Assembly: GCA_033782935.1 (NCBI GenBank)
Contig: JAWQEG010000287.1
Coordinates: 558,001-622,000, forward strand
Direction: 5' to 3'
DNA: 64,000 nucleotides
DNA from: Petrolisthes cinctipes
Lineage: Eukaryota > Arthropoda > Malacostraca > Decapoda > Porcellanidae
The notes beneath the pieces were generated by a model. It was not told where the DNA came from and searched no databases. It saw only the letters and a list, made by a program, of their open reading frames with translations. This document shows, in pieces, positions 1-10,680 of this stretch. Numbering within the stretch: position 1 is the stretch's first letter; the number at the start of each line of letters is the position of its first letter. The translations under genes and the position numbers were made by a program.

Positions 1-158
1 CTTCTGTACCCGTTTATATCTCAAATTCAGGCTCAAAACACCCGAAAATTCGATATTTTGGGGTCCCAGAAGCGATCTGTACATGCCTACGCGGTGCTAG
101 AATATTTTCAAAATACAGGCCCAAAACATGCTAAAAGTCGATATTTTAGGTGCCCAAA

Positions 159-991
159 GTCGATATCTCAAATTCAGGCCCAAAACACCCGAAAATTCGA
201 TATTTTGGGTCCCAGAAGCGATTTGTAAATGCCTACTCTGTGTTAGAGTATTTTTCATATACAGGCCCAAAACATACTGAAAATCGATCTTTTAGGTGCC
301 CAAAAGTCGATATGTGTATGCATCTTCTATACCCGTTTATATCTTAAATTCAGGCTCCAAACACCCGAAAATTCGATATTTTTTGGTCCCAGAAGCGATC
401 TGTACATGCCTACTCAGATACAGGCCCAAAACATGCTGAAAATCGATATTTTAGGTGCCCAAAGTCAATATGTGTATGCATCTTCTGCACCCGTTTATAT
501 CCCAAATTCAACCCCAAAACACCCGAAAATTCGATATTTTTGGGTCCCAGAAGCGATCTGTACATGCCTACTCAGTGCTAGAATGTTTTCAAAATATAGG
601 CTCAAAACATACTAAAAATCGATATTTTAAGTGTCCAAAGTCGATATGTGCATGCATCTTCTGTACCCGTTTATATCTCAAATTCATGCTCAAAACACCC
701 GAAATTTCGGTATTTTTGGGTCCTAGAAGCGATCTGTACATGCCTAGTCATAGTTAGAATGTTTTCAAGATACAGACCCAAAACATGCTTAAAATCGATT
801 TATAGGTGCCCAAAAGTCGATATGTGCATGCATCTTCTGTACCCGTTTGTATCTCAAATTCAGGCTCAAAACACCCTAAAATTCGATATTTTGGGGTCCC
901 ATAAGCGATCTGTACATGCCTACTCAGTGCTAGAATATTTTCAAAATTCAGGCCCAAAACATGCTAAAAATCGATATTTTAGGTGCCCAAA
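159..991 (+). repeat. Ancestral pentamer HOR exemplar (833 bp)
   Basis: Five monomers in order: 159-305 (29-bp deletion; tail ccgtgttagag-like, then catactgaaaatcgatcttt), 306-463 (18-bp deletion; cagatacagg), 464-639 (full; cagtgctagaatg tail and aagtgtccaaag), 640-815 (full; agttagaatg with caagatacagaccc), and 816-991 (full; cagtgctagaatatt, then aggtgcccaaag leading into the next 29-bp-deleted monomer). The partial order agttag type, agaatatt type, 29-bp-deleted, 18-bp-deleted recurs at 3,172-3,870, 28,031-28,677 and 29,355-30,000. That recurrence makes it the oldest visible higher-order unit. Confidence 0.65.
306..463 (+). repeat. 158-bp monomer class (18-bp deletion in half A)
   Basis: Here cctactcag is joined directly to atacaggccc. 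The 18 bases tgctagaatattttcaaa of the full monomer are missing. The deletion removes the left arm of the dyad TATTTTCAAAATA. Members include starts at 306, 1,357, 2,838, 3,713, 7,231, 8,420, 28,520, 29,843 and 33,578. In the left block the class is nearly always followed by gtcaatatgtgtatgc and cttctgcaccc, so the deletion travels with a fixed haplotype. Confidence 0.9.
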
Positions 992-1138
992 GTCAATATC
1001 TCAAATTCAGGCCCAAAACACCCGAATATTCGATATTTTGGGGTCCCAGAAGCGATCTGTACATGCCTACTCAGTGCTAGAATGTTTTCAAAATATAGGC
1101 TCAAAACATGCTAAAAATCGATTTTTTAAGTGTCCAAA
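992..1138 (+). repeat. 147-bp monomer class (29-bp deletion in half B)
   Basis: Compared with a full monomer, this one jumps from the gtcgatat-equivalent word directly to ctcaaattcagg. The 29 bases between, containing tgcatgcatcttctgtaccc, are missing. The lost segment ends in atat and is preceded by atat, so the breakpoint is flanked by a short direct repeat. Other members start at 159, 1,691, 2,191, 2,691, 3,524, 8,272, 28,372, 29,031, 29,695, 59,658 and 61,782. The class occurs throughout the window and is usually followed by a ccgtgttagag tail. Its length is 3x49, which preserves reading frame and helps create spurious long open frames. Confidence 0.9.
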
Positions 1139-1274
1139 GTCGATATGTGCATGCATCTTCTGTACCCGTTTATATCTCAAATTCAGGCTTAAAACACCCG
1201 AAAATTCGATATTTTGGGGTCCCAGAAGTGATCTCTACATATCTACTTTGTGCTAGAATATTTTCAAAATATAG

Positions 1275-3630
1275 GCTCAAAACATACTGAAAATCGATCT
1301 TTTAGGTGCCTAAAAGTAGATATGTGTATGCATCTTCTGCACCCGTAGTGTCAAATGTCGATATGTGCATGCATCTTCTGTACCCATTTATATCTCAAAT
1401 TCAGGCTCCAAACACCCGAAAATTCGATATTTTGGGGTCCCAGAAGCGATCTGTACATGCCTACTCAGATACAGGCCCAAAACATGCTGAAAATCGATAT
1501 TTTAGGTGCACAAAGTCAATATGTGTATGCATCTTCTGCACCCGTTTATATCTCAAATTTAACCACAAAACACCCGAAAGTTCGATATTTTTCAGTACCA
1601 GAAGCGATCTGTACATGCCTATGCAGTGCTAGAATATTTTCAAAATACAGGCCCAAAACATGTTAAAAATCGGTATTTTAGGTGCCCAAAGTCGATATCT
1701 CAAATTCATGCCCAAAACACCCGAAAATTCGATATTTTTCGGTCCCAGAAGCGATCTGTACATGCCTACTCAGTGCTAGAATGTTTTCAAATAATAGGCT
1801 CAAAACATGCTAAAAATCGATATTTTAAGTGTCCAAAGTCAATATGTGCAAGCATCTTCTGTACCCGTTTATATCTCAAATTCAGGCTCAAAACACCCGA
1901 AGAATCGGTATTTTTGGGTCCTAGAAGCGATCTGTACTTGCCTACTCCAAGTTAGAATGTTTTCAAGATAGAGACCCAAAACATCCTCGAAATCGATATT
2001 GTAGGTGCCCAAAAGTCGATATGTGTATGCTTCTTCAATACCTGTTTATATCTCAAATTCAGGGTCAAAACACCCGAAAATTCGATATTTTTGGGCCACA
2101 GAAGCGATCTGTACATGCTTACTCAGTGCTAGAATATTTTCAAAATATATGCCCAAAACATGCTAAAAATCGATATTTTAGGTGCCTTAAGTCGATATCT
2201 CAAATTTATCCCCAAAACACCCGAAAATTCGATATTTTGGGGTCCCAGAAGCGATCTGTACATGCCTACTCCGTGTTAGAGTATTTTCAAAATACAGGCC
2301 CAAAACATACAGAAAAACGATATTTTAGGTGCCCAAAAGTCGATATGTGCATGCATCTTCTATTCCCGTTTATATCTCAAATTCAGGCTCCAAACACCCG
2401 AAAACTCGATATTTTGGGGTCCCAGAAGCGATCTGTACTTGCCTACTCCGTTTTAGAGTATTTTCAAAATACAGGCCCAAAACATGCTGAAAATCGATAT
2501 TTTAGGTGCCCAAAGTCAATATGTGCATGCATTTTCTGTACCCGTTTATATCTCAAATTCAGGCTCAAAACACCCGAAAATTCGATATTTTGGTGTCCCA
2601 GAAGCGATCTGTACATGCTTACTCAGTGCTAGAATATTTTCAAAATATATGCCCAAAACATGCTAAAAATCGATATTTTAGGTGCCCAAAGTTGATATCT
2701 CAAATTCAGGCCCAAAACACCCGAATATTCGATATTTTGGGGTCCCAGAAGCGATCTGTACATGCCTACTCAGTGCTAGAATGTTTTCAAAATATAGGCT
2801 CAAAACATGCTAAAAATCGATATTTTAAGTGTCCAAAGTCGATATGTGAATGCATCTTCTGTACCCGTTTATATCTCAAATTCAGGCTCCAAACACCCGA
2901 AAATTCGATATTTTGGGGTCCCAGAAGCGATCTGTACATGTCTACTCAGATACAGGCCCAAAACATGCTGAAAATCGATATTTTAGGTGCCCAAAGTCAA
3001 TATGTGTATGCATCTTCTGCACCCGTTTATATCTGAAATTCAACCACAAAACACTCGAAAATTCTATATTTTTCGGCCCCAGAAGCAATCTGTACATGCC
3101 TACTCAGTGCTAGAATGTTTTAAAAATATAGGCTCAAAACATGCTAAAAATCGATACTTCCGGTGACCAAAGTCGATATGTGCATGTATCTTCAGTACCG
3201 GTTTCTATCTCAAATTCAGGCTCAAAACTCCCGAAAATTCTATATTTTGGGTCCTAGAAGCGATCTGTACATGCCTACTCCTAGTTAGAATGTTTTCAAG
3301 ATACAAACCCAAAACATGTTCAAAATCGATATTTTAGGTGCCCAAAAGTTGATATGTGCATGCATCTTCTGTACCCGTTTATATCTCAAATTCAGGCTCA
3401 AAACACCCGAAAAATCGATATTTTGGTGTCCCAGAAGCGATCTGTACATGCCTACGCAGTGATAGAATATTTTCAAAATACAGGCCCAAAACATGCTAAA
3501 AATCGATATTTGAGGTGCCCAAAGTCGATATCTCAAATTCAGGCCCAAAACACACGAAAATTCGATATTTTGGGGTCCCAGAAGCGATCTGTACATGCCT
3601 ACTCCGTGTTAGAGTATTTTTAATATACAG
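1275..3630 (+). repeat. 2,356-bp HOR unit, copy 1
   Basis: From the marker at 1,316 to the equivalent marker at 3,672 the unit lengths are 41, 158, 176, 147, 177, 176, 148, 176, 176, 147, 158, 176, 176, 176 and 148 bp, summing to 2,356. The stretch 1,275-2,690 recurs at 3,631-5,222. The stretch 2,800-4,046, crossing into the next unit, recurs at 10,885-12,131 (offset 8,085). The stretch 2,970-3,671 recurs at 6,353-7,054 (offset 3,383). Confidence 0.82.
1316..1356 (+). repeat. 41-bp monomer remnant, copy 1
   Basis: A monomer starting gtagatatgtgtatgc breaks off after gcacccgt. It continues directly as agtgtcaaat before the next monomer start, so about 135 bp of the monomer are lost. The resulting text is almost unique in the array and serves as a landmark for left-block HOR copies. 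Confidence 0.85.
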
Positions 3631-3671
3631 GCCCAAAACATACTGAAAATCGATCTTTTAGGTGCCCAAAA

Positions 3672-3712
3672 GTAGATATGTGTATGCATCTTCTGCACCC
3701 GTAGTGTCAAAT
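3672..3712 (+). repeat. 41-bp monomer remnant, copy 2
   Basis: The same truncated monomer as at 1,316, with the same gcacccgt/agtgtcaaat junction, 2,356 bp further on. An identical junction means one deletion followed by duplication, not an independent event. Confidence 0.85.
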
Positions 3713-4693
3713 GTCGATATGTGCATGCATCTTCTGTACCCATTTATATCTCAAATTCAGGCTCCAAACACCCGAAAATTCGATATTTTGGGGTCCCAGA
3801 AGCGATCTGTACATGCCTACTCAGATACAGGCTCAAAACATGCTGAAAATCGATATTTTAGGTGCCCAAAGTCAATATGTGTATGCATCTTCTGCACCCG
3901 TTTATATCTCAAATTCAACCACAAAACACCCGAAAGTTCGATATTTTTCAGTCCCAGAAGCGATCTGTACATGCCTATGCAGTGATAGAATATTTTCAAA
4001 ATACAGGCCCAAAACATGTTAAAAATCGGTATTTTAGGTGCCCAAAGTCGATATCTCAAATTCATGCCCATAACACCCGAAAATTCGATATTTTTCGGTC
4101 CCAGAAGCGTTCTGTACATGCCTACTCAGTGCTAGAATGTTTTCAAATAATAGGCTCAAAACATGCTAAAAATCGATATTTTAAGTGTCCAAAGTCGATA
4201 TGTGCAAGCATCTTCTGTACCCGTTTATATCTCAAATTCAGGCTCAAAACACCCGAAAAATCGGTATTTTTGGGTCCTAGATCGATCTGTACTTGCCTAC
4301 TCCAAGTTAGAATGTTTTCAAGATACAGACCCAAAACATCCTCGAAATCGATATTTTAGGTGCCCAAAAGTCGATATGTGTATGCTTCTTCAATACCTGT
4401 TTATATCTCAAATTCAGGGTCAAAACACCCGAAAATTCGATATTTTTGGGTCCCAGAAGCGATCTGTACATGCTTACTCAGTGCTAGAATATTTTCAAAA
4501 TATATGCCCAAAACATGCTAAAAATCGATATTTTAGGTGCCTTAAGTCGATATCTCAAATTTATCCCCAAAACACCCGAAAATTCGATATTTTGGGGTCC
4601 CAGAAGCGATCTGTACATGCCTACTCCGTGTTAGAGTATTTTCAAAATACAGGCCCAAAACATACAGAAAAACGATATTTTAGGTGCCCAAAA

Positions 4694-5046
4694 GTCGATA
4701 TGTGCATGCATCTTCTATTCCCGTTTATATCTCAAATTCAGGCTCCAAACACCCGAAAACTCGATATTTTGGGGTCCCAGAAGCGATCTGTACTTGCCTA
4801 CTCCGTTTTAGAGTATTTTCAAAACACAGGCCCAAAACATACAGAAAAACGATATTTTAGGTGCCCAAAAGTCGATATGTGCATGCATCTTCTATTCCCG
4901 TTTATATCTCAAATTCAGGCTCCAAACACCCGAAAACTCGATATTTTGGGGTCCCAGAAGCGATCTGTACTTGCCTACTCCGTTTTAGAGTATTTTCAAA
5001 ATACAGGCCCAAAACATGCTGAAAATCGATATTTTAGGTGCCCAAA
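4694..5046 (+). repeat. Recent tandem duplication of a single monomer
   Basis: The monomers starting at 4,694 and 4,871 both carry the uncommon words cttctattcccg, gaaaactcgat, tgtacttgcc and ccgttttagag. They differ mainly in the last third (catacagaaaaacgat versus catgctgaaaatcgat). Copy 1 of this HOR (2,339-2,514) has only one such monomer. This is the smallest clean expansion event in the left block. Confidence 0.85.
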
Positions 5047-5222
5047 GTCAATATGTGCATGCATTTTCTGTACCCGTTTATATCTCAAATTCAGGCTCAA
5101 AACACCCGAAAATTCGATATTTTGGGGTCCCAGAAGCGATCTGTACATGCTTACTCAGTGCTAGAATATTTTCAAAATATATGCCCAAAACATGCTAAAA
5201 ATCGATATTTTAGGTGCCCAAA

Positions 5223-7340
5223 GTCGATATCTCAAATTTATCCCCAAAACACTTGAAAATTCGATATTTTGGGGTCACAAAAGCGATCTGTACATGCCTA
5301 CTCCGTGTTAGAGTATTTGCAAAATACAGGCCCAAAACATACAGAAAATCGATATTTTAGGTGCCCAAAAGTCGATATGTGCATGCATCTTCTATACCCG
5401 TTTATATCTTAAATTCAGGCTCCAAACACCCGAAAATTCGATATTTCTTGGTCCCAGAAGCGATCTGTACATGCCTACTCAGATACAGGCCCAAAACATG
5501 CTGAAAATCGATATTTTAGGTGCCCAAAGTCAATATGTGTATGCATCTTCTGCACCCGTTTATATCCCAAATTCAACCTCAAAACATCCGAAAATCGATA
5601 TTTTGGGGTCCCAGAAGCGATCTGTACATGCCTACTCAGTGCTAGAATGTTTTCAAAATATAGGCTCAAAACATACTAAAAATCGATATTTTAAGTGTCC
5701 AAAGTCGATATGTGCATGCATCTTCTGTACCCGTTTATATCTCAAATTCATGCTCAAAACACCCGAAATTTCGGTATTTTTAGGTCCTAGAAGCGATCTG
5801 TACATGCCTAGTCCTAGTTAGAATGTTTTCAAGATACAGACCCAAAACATGCTTAAAATCGATTTATAGGTGCCCAAAAGTCAATATGTGCATGCATCTT
5901 CTGTACGAGTTTGTATCTCAAATTCAGGCTCAAAACACCCTAAAATTCGATATTTTGGGGTCCCAGAAGCGATCTGTACATGCCTACTCAGTGCTAGAAT
6001 ATTTTCAAAATTCAGGCCCAAAACATGCTAAAAATCGATATTTTAGGTGCCCAAAGTCGATATCTCAAATTCAGGCCCAAAACACCCGAATATTCGATAT
6101 TTTGGGGTCCCAGAAGCGATCTGTACATGCCTACTCAGTGCTAGAATGTTTTCAAAATACAGGCCCAAAACATGCTAAAAATCGATTTTTTAAGTGTCCA
6201 AAGTCGATATGTGCATGCATCTTCTGTACCCGTTTATATCTCAAATTCAGGCTTAAAACACCCGAAAATTCGATATTTTGGGGTCCCAGAAGTGATCTCT
6301 ACATATTTACTTTGTGCTAGAATATTTTCAAATTATAGGCTCAAAACATGCTAAAAATCGATATTTTAGGTGCCCAAAGTCAATATGTGTATGCATCTTC
6401 TGCACCCGTTTATATCTCAAATTCAACCACAAAACACTCGAAAATTCTATATTTTTCGGTCCCAGAAGCGATCTGTACATGCCTACTCAGTGCTAGAATG
6501 TTTTAAAAATATAGGCTCAAAACATGCTAAAAATCGATACTTCCGGTGACCAAAGTCGATATGTGCATGTATCTTCAGTACCGGTTTCTATCTCAAATTC
6601 AGGCTCAAAACTCCCGAAAATTCTATATTTTGGGTCCTAGAAGCGATCTGTACATGCCTACTCCTAGTTAGAATGTTTTCAAGATACAGACCCAAAACAT
6701 GTTCAAAATCGATATTTTAGGTGCCCAAAAGTCGATATGTGCATGCTTCTTCTGTACCCGTTTATATCTCAAATTCAGGCTCAAAACACCCGAAAAATCG
6801 ATATTTTGGTGTCCCAGAAGCGATCTGTACATGCCTACGCAGTGATAGAATATTTTCAAAATACAGGCCCAAAACATGCTAAAAATCGATATTTGAGGTG
6901 CCCAAAGTCGATATCTCAAATTCAGGCCCAAAACACACGAAAATTCGATATTTTGGGGTCCCAGAAGCGATCTGTACATGCCTACTCCGTGTTAGAGTAT
7001 TTTTAATATACAGGCCCAAAACATACTGAAAATCGATCCTTTAGGTGCCCAAAAGTCGATATGTGTATGCATCTTCTGCACCCGTTTATATCCCAAATTC
7101 AACCTCAAAACACCCGAAAATTCGATATTTTAGGGTCCCAGAAGCGATCTGTATATGCCTATTCAGTGCTAGAATGTTTTCAAAATATAGGCTCAAAACA
7201 TGCTAAAAATCGATATTTTAAGTGTCCAAAGTCGATATGTGCATGCATCTTCTATACCCGTTTATATCTCAAATTCAGGCTCCAAACACCCGAAAATTCC
7301 ATATGTTTTGGTCCCAGAAGCGATCTGTACATGTCTACTC
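5223..7340 (+). repeat. Left block, reshuffled HOR segment
   Basis: 5,371-6,327 is a copy of 306-1,262, and 6,353-7,054 is a copy of 2,970-3,671. They join inside a monomer at about 6,330-6,350, so two HOR segments lying 1.7 kb apart further left are abutting here. The rest is ordinary 147, 158 and 176-bp monomers. The monomer at 7,231 carries the rare word ccatatgttttggtccc and has a sister at 15,498. Confidence 0.75.
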
Positions 7341-9010
7341 AGATACAGGCCCAAAACATGCTGAAAATCGATATTTTAGGTGCCCAAAGTCAATATGTGT
7401 ATTCATCTTCTGCACCCGTTTATATCCCAAATTCAACCTCAAAACACCCGAAAATTCAATATTTTTGGGTCCTAGAAGCGATCTGTTCATGCCTACTCAG
7501 TGCTAGAATGTTTTCAAAATATAGGCTCAAAACATACTAAAAATCGATATTTTAAGTGTCCAAAGTCGATATGTGCATGCATATTCTGTACCCGTTTATA
7601 TTTCAAATTCAGGCTCAAAATACCCGAAAATTCGGTATTTTGGGGTTCTAGAAGTGATCTGTACATGCCTACTCCTAGTTAGAATGTTTTCAAGATACAG
7701 TCCCAATACATGCTCAAAATCGATATTTTAGGTGCCCAAAAGTCGATATGTGCATGCATCTTCTGTACCCGTTTGTATCTCAAATTCAGGCTCAAAACAC
7801 CCAAAAAATTCGATATTTTGGGGTCCCAGAAGCGATCTGTACATGCCTACTCAGTGCTAGAATATTTTCAAATAATTGGCTCAAAACATGCTAAAAATCG
7901 ATATTTTAAGTGTCCAAAGTCGATATGTGCAAGCATCTTCTGTACCCGTTTATATCTCAAATTCAGGCTCAAAACACCCGAAAAATCGGTATTTTTGGGT
8001 CCTAGAAGCGATCTGTACTTGCTTACTCCAAGTTAGAATGTTTTCAAGATACAGACCCAAAACATCCTCGAAATCGATATTTTAGGTACCCAAAAATCGA
8101 TATGTGTATGCTTCTTCAATACCTGTTTATATCTCAAATTCAGGGTCAAAACACCCGAAAATTCGATATTTTGGGGTCCCAGAAGCGATCTGTACATGCT
8201 TACTCAGTGATAGAATATTTTCAAAATATATGCCCAAAACATGCTAAAAATCGATATTTTAGGTGCCCAAAGTCGATATCTCAAATTTATCCCCAAAACA
8301 CCTGAAAATTCGATATTTTGGGGTCACAGAAGCGATCTGTACATGCCTACTCCGTGTTAGAGTATTTTCAAAATACAGGCCCAAAACATACAGAAAATCG
8401 ATATTTTAGGTGCCCAAAAGTCGATATGTGCATGCATCTTCTATACCCGTTTATATCTTAAATTCAGGCTCCAAACACCCGAAAATTCGATATTTCTTGG
8501 TCCCATAAGCGATCTGTACATGCCTACTCAGATACAGGCCCAAAACATGCTGAAAATCGATATTTTAGGTGTCCAAAGTCGATATGTGCATGCATCTTCT
8601 GTACCCGTTTATATCTCAAATTCATGCTCAAAACACCCGAAATTTCGGTATTTTTGGGTCCTAGAAGCTATCTGTACATGCCTAGTCCTAGTTAGAATGT
8701 TTTCAAGATACAGACCCAAAACATGCTTAAAATCGATTTATAGGTGCCCAAAAGTTGATATGTGCATGCATCTTCTGTACCCGTTTGTATCTCAAATTCA
8801 GGCTCAAAACACGCTAAAATTCGATATTTTGGGGTCCCAGAAGCGATCTGTACATGCCTAGTCAGTGCTAGAATATTTTCAAAATTCAGGCCAAAAACAT
8901 GCTAAAAATCGATATTTTAGGTGCCCAAAGTCGATTTCTCAAATTCAGGCCCAAAACACCCGAATATTCGATATTTTGGGGTCCCAGAAGCGATCTGTAC
9001 ATGCCTACTC
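7341..9010 (+). repeat. 1,670-bp tandem HOR, copy 1
   Basis: In monomer register the unit runs from 7,389 to 9,058 with lengths 176, 177, 177, 177, 176, 148, 158, 176, 176 and 129. It is followed directly by a near-identical second copy, with only scattered single-base differences (for example tattttggggttc words shared, agttga versus agtcga near 8,754 and 10,424). Markers include cttcttcaatacctg and the gtcgatttctc start of the last monomer. The stretch 7,231-7,848 also has a copy at 15,498-16,115. Confidence 0.88.
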
Positions 9011-9058
9011 AGATACAGGCCCAAAACATGCTGAAAATCGATATTTTAGGTGCCCAAA
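8930..9058 (+). repeat. 129-bp double-deletion chimeric monomer at duplication junction
   Basis: The front (gtcgatttctc, cgaatattcg) matches the 29-bp-deleted monomer at 10,600. The back (ctcagatacagg, gtcaatatgtgtattc follow-on) matches the 18-bp-deleted monomer at 7,231. It therefore lacks both segments and is exactly 176-29-18 bp long. It lies where the two 1,670-bp copies meet, so it is the crossover product. The exchange point lies between about 8,981 and 9,011. Confidence 0.85.
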
Positions 9059-10680
9059 GTCAATATGTGTATTCATCTTCTGCACCCGTTTATATCCCAA
9101 ATTCAACCTCAAAACACCCGAAAATTCAATATTTTTGGGTCCTAGAAGCGATCTGTTCATGCCTACTCAGTGCTAGAATGTTTTCAAAATATAGGCTCAA
9201 AACATACTAAAAATCGATATTTTAAGTGTCCAAAGTCGATATGTGCATGCATATTCTGTACCCGTTTATATTTCAAATTCAGGCTCAAAACACCCGAAAA
9301 TTCGGTATTTTGGGGTTCTAGAAGTGATCTGTACATGCCTACTCCTAGTTAGAATGTTTTCAAGATACAGTCCCAATACATGCTCAAAATCGATATTTTA
9401 GGTGCCCAAAAGTCGATATGTGCATGCATCTTCTGTACCCGTTTGTATCTCAAATTCAGGCTCAAAACACCCAAAAAATTCGATATTTTGGGGTCCCAGA
9501 AGCGATCTGTACATGCCTACTCAGTGCTAGAATATTTTCAAATAATTGGCTCAAAACATGCTAAAAATCGATATTTTAAGTGTCCAAAGTCGATATGTGC
9601 AAGCATCTTCTGTACCCGTTTATATCTCAAATTCAGGCTCAAAACACCCGAAAAATCGGTATTTTTGGGACCTAGAAGCGATCTGTACTTGCTTACTCCA
9701 AGTTAGAATGTTTTCAAGATACAGACCCAAAACATCCTCGAAATCGATATTTTAGGTACCCAAAAATCGATATGTGTATGCTTCTTCAATACCTGTTTAT
9801 ATCTCAAATTCAGGGTCAAAACACCCGAAAATTCGATATTTTGGGGTCCCAGAAGCGATCTGTACATGCTTACTCAGTGATAGAATATTTTCAAAATATA
9901 TGCCCAAAACATGCTAAAAATCGATATTTTAGGTGCCCAAAGTCGATATCTCAAATTTATCCCCAAAACACCTGAAAATTCGATATTTTGGGGTCACAGA
10001 AGCGATCTGTACATGCCTACTCCGTGTTAGAGTATTTTCAAAATACAGGCCCAAAACATACAGAAAATCGATATTTTAGGTGCCCAAAAGTCGATATGTG
10101 CATGCATCTTCTATACCCGTTTATATCTTAAATTCAGGCTCCAAACACCCGAAAATTCGATATTTCTTGGTCCCAGAAGCGATCTGTACATGCCTACTCA
10201 GATACAGGCCCAAAACATGCTGAAAATCGATATTTTAGGTGTCCAAAGTCGATATGTGCATGCATCTTCTGTACCCGTTTATATCTCAAATTCATGCTCA
10301 AAACACCCGAAATTTCGGTATTTTTGGGTCCTAGAAGCTATCTGTACATGCCTAGTCCTAGTTAGAATGTTTTCAAGATACAGACCCAAAACATGCTTAA
10401 AATCGATTTATAGGTGCCCAAAAGTCGATATGTGCATGCATCTTCTGTACCCGTTTGTATCTCAAATTCAGGCTCAAAACACCCTAAAATTCGATATTTT
10501 GGGGTCCCAGAAGCGATCTGTACATGCCTACTCAGTGCTAGAATATTTTCAAAATTCAGGCCCAAAACATGCTAAAAATCGATATTTTAGGTGCCCAAAG
10601 TCGATTTCTCAAATTCAGGCCCAAAACACCCGAATATTCGATATTTTGGGGTCTAAGAAGCGATCTGTACATGCCTACTC
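9011..10680 (+). repeat. 1,670-bp tandem HOR, copy 2
   Basis: This is the second copy of the 1,670-bp unit. Its end shows the unrearranged form: the 29-bp-deleted monomer at 10,600-10,746 keeps cagtgctagaatg where the corresponding monomer between the copies (8,930) has been joined to atacagg. The stretch 9,235-9,945 is copied again at 12,780-13,490 (offset 3,545). Confidence 0.88.

Larger units (their letters stand above)
1..1274 (+). repeat. Left block, opening HOR segment
   Basis: Monomer starts, taken at the gtcgat/gtcaat word, fall at 159 (147 bp), 306 (158), 464 (176), 640 (176), 816 (176), 992 (147) and 1,139 (177). A partial monomer precedes them. The stretch 306-1,262 is repeated at 5,371-6,327 (offset 5,065). 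The stretch 624-1,290 is repeated at about 10,232-10,898 (offset 9,608) and, in part, from 8,578. No gene is present. Confidence 0.85.
3631..5222 (+). repeat. 2,356-bp HOR unit, copy 2 (partial, with one extra monomer)
   Basis: This repeats 1,275-2,690. The offset is 2,356 bp up to about 4,280. It drops to 2,355 after a one-base loss in cctagatcgatc, and becomes 2,532 after an extra 177-bp monomer near 4,694. Similarity to copy 1 ends at the 29-bp-deleted monomer: copy 1 has a cgaatattcg type at 2,691, whereas this copy has a tttatcccc type at 5,223. An apparent open frame of 333 codons (4,163-5,164) crosses this region; it is a repeat artefact. Confidence 0.8.

Noticed and set aside
4163..5164. 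Open frame of 333 codons
   Set aside because: It is long only because 147/148 and 177-bp monomers preserve the stop-free frame. One internal segment is a recently duplicated monomer. Not a gene.
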